A program made the position numbers and the translations under genes. Positions 9,675 through 19,445 of a stretch of DNA of 64,000 nucleotides are shown here, piece after piece. A model generated the notes under the pieces. The model was not told the DNA's origin and made no database searches. It saw only the letters and a program-made list of their open reading frames with translations. Origin of the DNA: Closterium sp. NIES-65. Taxonomy: Eukaryota; Streptophyta; Zygnematophyceae; Desmidiales; Closteriaceae. The number at the start of each line of letters is the position of its first letter. Position 1 is the stretch's first letter. The stretch spans positions 1 to 64,000 of the forward strand of contig CANXME010000516.1 of assembly GCA_948144175.1 (NCBI GenBank). Direction: 5' to 3'.

Positions 9675-12600
9675 GCTAGGTACTTCGCCACCCTCATAGC
9701 AGCTATCCAGTGAATAGGATGGTGTCTATCTGGCGCAAAAAAGCGAGCAAGGATGCTACGAGGGAAGGCGAGGTCTGGGCGAGTACAAGTCATCAGGTAC
9801 ATGAGGCAACCCACAAGCTCTGCATAAGGACCACTAGGCTCAAACGGCTCGTCAGGAAAGGGACCAGTGAGTCACTGGTCAACGGCAAGAGGTGTGCACT
9901 GTACTGTGGAGTGCTGAAGCTCGAACCGCTGAAGGACGTGCTACACCATATGTGACTGTGAGAGTGTAATGGTGCAACCGGCTCTCTCCTTGGTGATCTG
10001 CTGGCCTAGGTAGTGGCGCAGCTCACCAAGGTAAGTGCACGTATGTCTCTTCTGCAGTTTCGACTTCACGTTAGCTAAAGCAGCCCTATCAGCAATGGCG
10101 AAATCTAGGTCATCTACGTAGACCAGTACAAAGAACTGTGTAGAGCCACGACGAACGAACAGCAACGGGTCTGCAGAAGACGGCTGGAAACCGAGGTCAA
10201 ACAGGGTAGAGCGAAGGGTGACATGCCACTCACGAGGCGCTTGACGCAGACCATAGACCGGTTGCCTCAGCCTCCACTGGGTCCCAGGAGGGAAAGTGCC
10301 AGTGAAGGCAGAGGGACGACGCAACCACACCTCCTTGTGTAAGCTACCCTGATGGAAGGCAATAGAGAAGTCGAGGGAGTGTAGCTCGTAGTCTCTCTGT
10401 GCTGCTACGTGCAGTAGCACCCGAAGAGTGGTCATCTTCGGGGTAGGCGCGAAGGTCTGAAAGACGTCAACTCCCTTGCACTGACTGAAACCTCTGGCCA
10501 CGTAGCGCGCCTTGAAGACTGGAGGAGATCCTGGTGGCCGCTTCACCCTAAAGATCCACATGCCATCGACTACGTTCGCCCCAGGGGGGGGAACCTCATC
10601 GACGTAGGTGCCTGTGGATCTGTAGGAGGCCATCTCTGCGCCCATGGCAGCTCTCCACTGAGAGGCTCAAGGCCCTGACACTGCCTCAGCGTAAGTGCAA
10701 GGAGTCGGTATGTCGAGGGCATCGGGGTCTCCCTCAGGGGCGAGAAGCATGGCACAGAGATGAGGGGAAGCAGCTGCCAGGAACTCCAGCTCAAACTGCA
10801 TGTCCTCTAGGGCGTCACATCCAAGGGCAGACTCACCCCCGACGGCCAGAGGATTGGTAGGAGGAGGAGCCTGGAGACAAGTGGCGTAGTCAAGGCGGCG
10901 AGTTGCAGCGAACTCAGTGACGGCGGCAGTAAGGGCGGAGACAGAGGACAGAGAGGCGCGAGGGTTTGTAACATGAGAGGTGAGAATACGAGAGAGAACA
11001 AGACGGTACGTGCGGTAGTCAGTGACAGGAGTAGAGAGGGAAGCAGTGAGGGTCGACTCAGGAGGAGAAGGAAGCACAGACGGAGATGAACGAGGCGGAC
11101 TAGGATGAAACAGGACTGTATGAAGTTAGTGATAGGGGCAGGGGACGAGGGACAAGCACGAGGAGAACGAGAAGCCCAAGTGTGAGAAAGAGGAGGGGAA
11201 AAGGGAGGTTGAGAACGAGGTAAAACAGCTGGGGTGGAGTCAAGAGGAGGAAACGTGGGACCGTAGATAGGAGGAGAGGGGGAGGAGGGAGGAGAGGGAG
11301 AGGTGAGACCGAGGGTCCGAAGGCCTGAGACAGGAGGCGGAGGTGGCGGCTGTTGCGGCGGCTGCTGCTGCGGCGGCTGCTGCAGCCTCAAGAGGAAGTG
11401 CTGACGGCTAGTGCGGTGACTGTGAGGAGGACTGCGGAGAAGGGGACGAGACCTGAGGGGCTACCAAGGGGGAGGGGGTAGCGTGTGACACACCTGACAG
11501 GGCTGGACCAAGGGGGGGGGGGGGGGCTCTACCTGAGGAGCCGGAGGGGGAGTGGGAGTTAGGAAGAGAGGGGGAGGAGGAACCGGAAGACTTCGACAGA
11601 GGTACCGGGTGTAATAGGGGACTGACTCGTCAAAACGGACGTCACGGGAGTCAAAGAACCGGTGAAGGGGAGGGTGGTAAAAGGTGAAGTCAGACGAGTC
11701 CTCGGGGAAACCAAGGAAGACACAGGGAATGGTGTGAGGCAAGATCTTGTCTGCGGAGGTGTCGCGAACACGTGCCAAGCAGCCCTAGACACGAAAGCAC
11801 GACGCATCACCAGGGGACTGGTCGGTGAAGCCCCAAGCAGAGAGGCACGTGGCCAGAGGTTCAACTGGTGAGCGGCGTATCGAGCCGCGTAGGGCCAATG
11901 AAAATGGGGCGCACGGGTGTGAATCATGGAGGTGTGTGCGATATCCATGACCAAGCCTATGCGGCGCTTAGCAACCCCATTCTGCTGTGGGGAATCTGGA
12001 AGCGTCTAGGACTGACGAATGCCCTGTTCACGACAGAATCCAGCGAGAAAGCCGGAGCGAAACTCACCCCCACGGTCAGAGTGAAGACAACGAACACGAC
12101 GGCCACGAGTGCCCTCAGTGGTGAATAACCACCGGATCAGCGTAGAAGTCACGTCGGACTTTTTCGCTAGAGGAAACACGGTGGTGTAGCGAGAGTAGTT
12201 GTCAACGACCACCAGAAAGAAACTCTCTCGCTCGGGTCCAGGGCGAGAGGCAGGGTCCCAGACGTCCAAGTGGAGGTCTTGAAGGGCTCGGTGGCTGGAC
12301 GATGGGAGGAGGAGTGAGGGGTTGCGCGCAGCTGACCCTCGACACAAGGGGCACAAGGTGGTGCAAGCGAAGGCGGCAGCGACGGCAAGACTCGCGGGAG
12401 GCCTAAGACGAGACGCTGAGTAGACATAGTGCGTAGGCGATGAACAGACGGGTGACCAAGGCAGTGGTGGTACAGAACAGTGGGGTGGGCAAGCGACCGA
12501 CAGGAACAAGACGCAGCAACCGGTCTTGACGCTGGAACCTGACCAGACATAGCTACATGGTGGGTGGCAGCAACCTGGTGAGACGCTGGGACCTGACGGG

Positions 12601-14420
12601 GGGCAGTGATAAGGGTCAGAGGTAGCCGCTGCTGCTCTTGCTGCCGCTGCTCTTGCTGCCTCTCGCGGGGGCCAGTGTAAATTGTGTAGAGACCAGAGCC
12701 TGGCTAAGCGTGAAAGGTGGCCAGGGGCGCGTACGTGTCACCGTCTACACAGGTCGCAGTGTCCCCAGAAGGCTCAAACCAAACACCCATGTGACTACCC
12801 ACGAGTGGCCTCACACCCACCAAGTTCCTGGAGAACAAGGGGACATGAAAGCCAGTCAGGAAACTCGAGGGAGCAGCCGGGCACAGAAGCGTAGTAGTGT
12901 AGCGAGCAGTGTCTGGTCCCGAGTGAAAGACAGCGAAGTGTCCTCCAGAGCAGCACCTGGACTAGTACCTAAGCAAGTACCTACACTAGCAACTGGCATA
13001 GGATCAACACTAGCACCTAAGCTACAAACACGAGAGTAAACAGAGTAAGAAGCACTAGATTCAACAACAGCATACACAGCATGAGGAGTTCCTAAGAGAT
13101 CAAGCAACTAAGAAGCAGACATAGCCCACAGAGCGGCACCGCACGAGTGAACAAGAGGAAGCCAGTCAGGGGCAGGGCCGTCAACACCGTAGGCCGCGCG
13201 AAGAGTGTCAGTGAGCTGAGCAAAGCACTGACCCGGTAGGTGGCAGCGGTCACAGCGGAAGCCGCTGCGAGTACCTGTCTAAATGATATAAGGGCAGGGA
13301 GGGTGGGCGTCACCACGCGACTGCTGACGTGGTCCTGACCCCTGCTGTTGCTGTGGCCGTTGCGAGAGGAGTGGCTGCTGCTGCTACTGTCTCTGAGCCA
13401 GGTACCAAGCCGCCACTCCAGCACCTGCAGCTGGCACTCTCGCAGGTGCCCGAATAACCCGAGCGGCACCTCCACCAGCCACAGTAGGGGAGTCACTAGA
13501 CGCGGCACCAGGTGCTCCACCAACTCCTGCACTTCCACCACCGCCGCCCGCAACACCACCTCCGCCGCCGCCACTGCCGACCGCACCCTGGCCACCCCTC
13601 CTGCCATTCCGAGCTCTAGACTGCGCAAAAATCGCAACAGCAGCAATGTTCATGTTAGTAGCGACAGTAGCGAGGGAGGCAGTAAAGGTGGGCAGCTGAA
13701 GGACAGTGCACCCATGAAACAGTGGCGAGGGCACAGCACCAGAGGCGGAGGCTACTGAGCGGAGGTTGCTCTCGACGTCCTTGAGGGCAGACTCAAGAAC
13801 GTCGATAGTGAGCTCGACAGGGTGCTTCGGAAGAAGCGCGTCACGAACCGAGGCTAGGCGGTCAGGGAGGCTAGTGGCGATGAAATAGATTTTAATCGTC
13901 ATGGGGGGGGGGGGGGGGGCGGGGAGCAGTGCAAGCTGAGCGTCAGTGCAGGCGGCGCAGTAGCTAGAATCCAGTGAATGCAGGTGAGAGATCAAGTTAG
14001 CAGAGCGCTCAAACGAGGTGAGGTCAGGAAACAGGAAGGGGAGGAACTGGTGACCGAGAGAGACAGTGGTGGGAGTAGCGTAGCGGGCCTTGATCGCCGT
14101 GCGATCTTGGGTGAAGTGGGTCTCCTCAGACTCGGGGAGGAGGCTGCTGAGGGCGATGCAGGCCGCAGCGTCGCGCAACCTCTAAGCGGTCAGCGCAGCA
14201 CGCTGGCGTGCAACACGATCTCTGGCCTCATGGTGGTGTCAGCGCCTAAGGAATCATGATCGGGGGGCGCACGGAGGTCACCGGAAGCGTGCGCCCCAGG
14301 GACTCGTCTGCTGAACCCGACTCTCTAGGAGGCGTTGTGCACGTAGGAGCCAGACAGAGAACTCGAGCGGCCTACCCCCGGCGTCAAAATGGAGGACACT
14401 AGCGGAAGCGTAGAGAAATC
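9675..14420 (-). pseudogene. gag-pol: E1b gag-pol (degenerate)
   Basis: Read leftward. Gag starts near 14415-14330 with SASVLHFDAGGRPLEF, homologous to the MASPxVLxFDAEGR start of related elements. It continues in 14178-13384 (HFLQ/THFTQDRTAIKARYATP, then FPDLTSF and a Gly-rich segment). Pre-integrase and integrase remnants lie at 12550-11900 (LDVWDPA, HSDRGGEFRSGF, a mutated start of the AERR motif). Collapsed Pro-rich linkers follow at 11800-10700. RT occupies 10645-9941 with ANVVDGMWIFRVKRPPG, ARGFSQCKGVDVFQTF, YGLRQAPREW and YVDD in VLVYVDDLDFA. RNase H remnants extend to 9675. A segment at 11230-11460 is low-complexity Pro/Ser sequence. Many indels; no intact protein. Confidence 0.85.
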
Positions 14421-14429
14421 GTCTAGAAG

Positions 14430-15050
14430 GTCGGAGGAGGGCGCGGCAAGCAGTGCGGTACAGGACGAGAAGGAAGGGACGTAACGGGACGGGCATGGCG
14501 CGGCGGAAAGGGCAAGCGCGGTGAGACCGGACGGGCAGGGCGCAGGGCGCGTCATGCAGGGCGCATGGCGCAACGGGCAAGGCACAACAGGTGCAGACGG
14601 GCAGGGCGCAACGGGCGCAGCGGGCAAGGCGCGACAGGCACGGACGGGCAGGGCGCAATTGGCGCGACGGGCAGGGCGCAACGGGCGCGATGGGCAGGGC
14701 ACAACAGGCGTGGACGGGCAGGGCGAAAAAAGGCGCGGACGGGCAGAGCATAACGCACGCGGACGGGCGGACGGGCATGGCGTAGCGTGCGCGTACGGGC
14801 AGGGTGCAGGGCGCGACGTGCGGGGACAGGATGGGACAGGCACGACGTGACGCGACGGGATGGGACGGCTAGACGCGATGCGACGGGACGGGGTAGGCAG
14901 ACGCGACGCGACTGGACTGGACAGACGGGCACGACGCAACCAGCAGGCACGACGCGACGGGACGGGACAGGCAAGCACGACAGGCGCTACGGAACGGTAG
15001 AGCGCTACGGGCGTTAGGGGGAGGAATGGGATCCTAAAGGATCCTAACCT
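14430..15050 (-). repeat. E1b leader tandem-repeat array
   Basis: Between the primer site and gag lies a GC-rich array of short variable units such as GGGCAGGGCGCAACGGGCGC. The same place in related elements holds arrays of unrelated sequence. The bases next to the LTR read, on the minus strand, TGGTATCACC, the remains of a primer-binding site. Palindromes GGATCC and CCTAGG occur within 40 bp of it. Confidence 0.75.
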
Positions 15051-15061
15051 AGGTGATACCA

Positions 15062-15212
15062 TGTCAAAAACTCAAATGATGATTGACTATTGCGGGTTGG
15101 GGTACATAAACCTATCCCTAACTGTTGCACTCCATATGATACGCATCACTAAAGGCTACATCCTTAGACATGTGCCCCTACTACAGCCTATACATATATA
15201 ATTAGTTTGACA
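15062..15212 (-). repeat. E1b 5' LTR
   Basis: 151-bp sequence TGTCAAAAACTC...TAGTTTGACA next to the TGGTATCACC primer site, with TG/CA ends. No partner LTR survives in the window, so the end assignment rests on the primer site and termini. Confidence 0.7.
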
Positions 15213-15262
15213 CAGAGTTGCCTGTTATTGCCTTATTGTTTCTCTTCACTGGTATTGTGACC
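15213..15262. other. Flank between E1b LTR and E2
   Basis: A 50-bp remnant of the sequence into which E2 inserted; it ends with the E2 target duplication TGACC (15258-15262). Before E2 and the hAT-like element arrived it was continuous with 24562-24573 and then 46985 onward. It resembles a decayed copia 3' tail. Confidence 0.5.
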
Positions 15263-15388
15263 TATCAAACTTATATGCTATAGTCTGTGTAGGCTGTAGT
15301 GGGGTAGACTATATGGGGTAAAACATTTCTAGGATTTCCTACTTGTACCCACCTCTTTCCTAGTTGATTCCATTCCTCATTCTTCACA
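15263..15388 (+). repeat. E2 5' LTR
   Basis: 126 bp, TATCAAACTTATATG...CATTCTTCACA, nearly identical to 24431-24556. It is followed at once by the primer-binding site. The few differences from the 3' LTR indicate a relatively young insertion. Confidence 0.9.
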
Positions 15389-16158
15389 TGGTATAGAGCA
15401 GGTTCCCTCGTAGGAACGCTTCTCAGGGCCCACCACTAAACTCCATTTTTTTTTTCCTGCCCGAGGCGCGCCCCGTAGGCCGCCCTCACGTCGCGCTCCC
15501 TTAGCGGCCCCTCTCACGGCCCCTCGTGCCCCCCCCTTAGCGGCCCCGTCGCCGCCCTTTGCGGCCCCGTCGCCGCCCCTCTAGGCCCCGTCGCCGCCCC
15601 TCTAGGCCCCTCGCCGCCCCTTCGCGGCCCCGTCGCCGCCCCTAGCGGCCCCGTCGCCGCCCCTCTAGGCCCCTCGCGGCCCCTTCGCGGCCCCGTCGCC
15701 GCCCCTAGCGGCCCCGTCGCCGCCCCTCTAGGCCCCTCGCGGCCCCTTTGCGGCCGCGTCGCCGCCCCTAGCGGCCCCATCGCGGCCCCTCTAGGCTCCT
15801 CACGGCCCCTTCGCGGCCCCGTCGCCGCCTCTACCGGCCCCGTCGCCGACCTTCACGGCCCCGTCACCAGCCGAGCCGCCGAGCCGCCCAGCAGCAGAGC
15901 CGCCGAGCCGCCCAGCACCCGAGCCGCCAAGCCACCGCGCCGCCCAGCAGCCAAGCCGCCGAGCCGCCGAGCCGCCCAGCAGCCGAGCCGCCCAGCAGCC
16001 CAGCAGCCGAGCCGCCGAGCCGCCCCGCAGCCGAGCCGCCGAGCCACCTAGTCACTGCCGAGCCGCCGCCACCGCGGTTACCGCCCTGTTCCTACCGGCG
16101 CGCTCTGGCCCTACTCACTCGGACTGGTGAGATCACTCCCTGCTAGGCCACTGCTGTC
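15389..16158 (+). repeat. E2 primer site and GC-rich tandem-repeat leader
   Basis: Starts with the primer site TGGTATAGAGC (15389-15399). A GGGCCC palindrome follows at 15426-15431 and a GGCGCGCC-rich segment at about 15464-15475. Two arrays come next: GGCCCCGTCGCCGCCCCT-type units (about 15500-15860) and GAGCCGCCCAGCAGCC-type units (about 15865-16060). Gag starts at 16159. The array is noncoding on the element strand and different in sequence from those of sibling elements. Confidence 0.8.
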
Positions 16159-19100
16159 ATGGCTACCCCCAGTGTCCTTACCTTTGATGCTGAGGGTCGT
16201 GCTGTTGACTTTGAGGTCTGGGTCGATGACCTCCAGCTGTTCCTACAGTGCGATAGGGCAAATGGACTCTCCCTGCTTGATCTCACCTCTGGTGCCTCTC
16301 CTGCCCCGCCTACTGATGCTGACAGCACTGTTCGCTCACAGTGGGCCACTCGCGATGGTGCTGCCCGTCTTGCTGTGCGTCGCCACTTACCGACCACTGA
16401 GCGTGCGCACTTTAGTCAGTACAAGAGTGCTAAGACCTTGTACGACGCTGTAGTTGCACGCTACTCTTCCCCTTCCACTGCTGCTCTTAGCCGCCTCATG
16501 CTGCCGTACCTGTTCCCTAACCTTGCTGCCTTTCCCACAGTCGCTGACCTCATTACGCACCTTTGCACTAGTGACACTCGCTACCGCGCTGCGCTTCCTG
16601 CTGAGTTCTGTGCCAAGAACCCCCCCCCCATGTACATCACCCTCTACTACATAGTCGCCCGGCTCCCTGACTCCCTTCGATTAGTCAGGGACCACTTCCT
16701 CTACGTTTGCCCCACCACACTCACCGTTGACCTCCTCGAGGAGCGCCTCCTAGCAGCAGAAAAGAGCATAGTCGCTGTAGGAGCCTCTCGTGGTGACCCT
16801 CGCACCCCCGTCTTTAAGGGGTGTTCCCCCTCCCCCCTCATGCCCTCTGTTGCTTCTGCTGCTGCAGCCGACCTCGTTGGCTTCGAGTCGGTCGGCACTG
16901 CGTCTGCCCCTAGCGGGAGACGCCGCACCGGCAAGGGCAAGGGGGGCAAGGGCGCTAGAGGGGCTGGCGGGGGTGGTGGAGGTGGTGGTGGAGGCAGTGG
17001 AGGGGGTGGGGGTGGTGGTGGGAGTGGTGGCGGGGGTGGAGGTGTCGATGGCAGCAATGGAGGCGGAGGAGGCGGCGGCGGTGGCGGAGGGAGCGGAGGC
17101 GGCGGAGGTGGCGGAGGTGGCGGAGGTGGCGGAGGCGGCGGCGGCAGCGGTGGAGCTGGTCGCGGCTCTGTGCAGAGGAGTGGTTCCGGTGGTGGTCCGC
17201 GCCAGCAGCAGCAGCGCAGCCGTGAGACCCCGTCCCCCCAGCAGCTTCGTGAGTGGTACGCGGGGCGTCAGCGAGGTGGGGGTACTGGTCCCTGCACCTA
17301 CGTCCCCCGTACCGGCGACCGCGCAGGTGAGCAGTGCGGGGGCCCGCACTCCACCCAGCGCTGCTTCGGCCGCCTGACGGACGCGTGGCGTCATCAGTTC
17401 CCTGACGCCACTGAGATCCCTCGCTGGGGAGAGCTGTCTAGGGCGGGGGTTGCTATCTTTGATGTGGATTATGATGCTATTCTTGCTGCCATGTATGCTG
17501 TGTCGTCTAGTGATGAGGGTGACTGTTACCTGTGTGTTCCGCCTGACCCGGGCATTGAGGCTGCTGCTCTAGGTGCTAGTGCGTCTGCTGCCCCAGGTGC
17601 TGGTGAGTCTGCTCTCTCAGGTACCACGTCGGCTCAGGCCTTACACACCTTCACCCTTGACTCAGGTGCTTCCCGCTCCTTCTTTTGAGACCGCACCACG
17701 CATACGCCGCTTAGTCTGACGGTTGCGGTCTCCCTGGCGGACCCCTCTAGGGGTCCTGTCCTTGCTCGCTTCTCCACTGTCTTACCGTGTCCGGCAGCCC
17801 CCTCTGGCACCCTGTCAGGTCTCTACCTCCCCTCGTTCTCTACGAACTTTGTGAGTGGAGCTGATCTACAGGATAGGGGAGTTGACCAGTTCACTCCTGC
17901 GAGTCAGCGGGTGACCCACTGTACGTGTGCCCGGACGGTCCGACACTTGGCAACATTTACCCGTCGGCCGGGGTCGAGCCTGTACACACTGACTATTGAG
18001 TCTCCTCCGGTTGCTGAGTCTGGTCAAGTAGCTGCGTCGAGTCGGGTGTTTGCTGCAGCGTCCAGGTCTGATCCTGAGTCTGGTCCCTGCTCGTGTCGTC
18101 TCCTATCCCACCAGACTCTCCTTTGGCACCACCGCCTTGGTCACCCCTCCCTGCCTCGTCTCCGAGGCATGGCCTCCCGTGCCCTTGTCTCAGGTCTCCC
18201 CAGGTCCCTCCCTCCCCTACCTCCGGGGCCTGCCCCTACCTGCGTCCCCTGCGTCGAGGGGCGGAAGCGCGCCGCCCCTCACTCCTCCGAGTTTCCTCCG
18301 ACAGAGGCTCCGCTACAGACTCTTCACATGGACGTGTGGGGCCCCGCCCGCGTCCGTGGCCAGGGTCACGAGCGTTACTTCCTGTTGGTGGTTGACGACT
18401 ACTCGCGTTACACCACGGTGTTCCCCTTGCGCAGCAAGGGTGGCGTCACTGAGGTGTTGATCGACTGGATCCGCGCAGCTCGTCTCCAGCTCAGAGAGAG
18501 TTTCGGCTCGGACTTTCCTGTTCTGCGTCTGCACTCTGACAGAGGCGGGGAGTTTTCCTCTGCCCGTCTGGGAGCCTTCTGTCCTACACATGGCATCCGC
18601 CAAATCTTCACGCTTCCGGCCTCTCCACAGCAAAATGGGATTGCTGAGCGCCGCATTGGCATGGTCATGGACGTCGCTCGTACGTCCATGATCCATGCGG
18701 CTGCCCCCCATTTTCTGTGGCCATTTGCGGTTCAGTACGCAGCGCATTAGCTCAACCTTCAGCCCCGGGTCTCCTTGCCAGAGACCTCCTCCACCTTGCG
18801 GTGGACGGGGAAGGTTGGCGATGCGTCTGCGTTTCGGGTCTGGGGATCTCGGGCGTTTGTCCGCGACTTGTCTGCGGACAAGCTGTCCCCCGTGCTGTTC
18901 CCTGCGTCTTCCTTGGCTTCCCCCCTGACGCGCCTGGGTGGCAGTTTTACCACCCCACCTCGCGCTGTGTTCTGTCCTCCCAGGACGTCACCTTTGACGA
19001 GTCGGTGCCTTACTACCGTCTCTTCCCCTACCACACTGCGCCCTTCCCCCCGCCCCCGCTCTTCCTTGCGCCAAATCCTCCCCCGGTAGACCTCCTCCCC

Positions 19101-19445
19101 CCTTAGGGTCCTGCCCTGTCAGGTGTGTCCCATGTAGACGTAGTTGAGCCGGTCAAGGTAGCTGTTGACTCTGGTGCTGCTAGAGGTGTTGAGCCTGCGG
19201 GTGCCGAGCCTGGGGGTGCAGAGCCTTGGGGTGCAGAGCCTGGGGGAACTGAGTCAAGGGGTGCTGAGCCTGGGGCTGCTGAGTCTGGGGGTGCTGAGCC
19301 TGGGGGTGCTGAGCCTGGGGGTGCTGAGCCTGGGGGTGCTGAGCCTGGGGGTGCGGAGCCTGGGGGTGCCGGGTCTTCTCGTGTGGCCTCTCGCGGTGCT
19401 TCGTCGAGGCGGGAGCTACTCTCTCCGCAGGAGCTGCGCGAGTGG

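Larger units (their letters stand above)
9675..15212 (-). mobile_element. Ty1/copia element E1b, 3'-truncated
   Basis: Decayed minus-strand copia of a subfamily diverged from the others. It has a 151-bp 5' LTR (15062-15212), a GC-rich repeat leader (about 14430-15000) and gag-pol sequence down to 9675. There the RNase H region is cut by the E1 insertion; alignment with sibling elements continues up to the E1 LTR. The rest of RNase H and the 3' LTR are missing. Frames are broken throughout. Confidence 0.85.

Noticed and set aside
15500..16060. CRISPR-like repeat array
   Set aside because: Units are short, variable and contiguous without unique spacers, in a eukaryotic retrotransposon leader.
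16701..17394. Antisense Pro/Ala/Thr-rich ORFs opposite Gag linkers
   Set aside because: They are shadows of the poly-Gly coding repeats on the other strand; the same appears opposite every Gag linker here.
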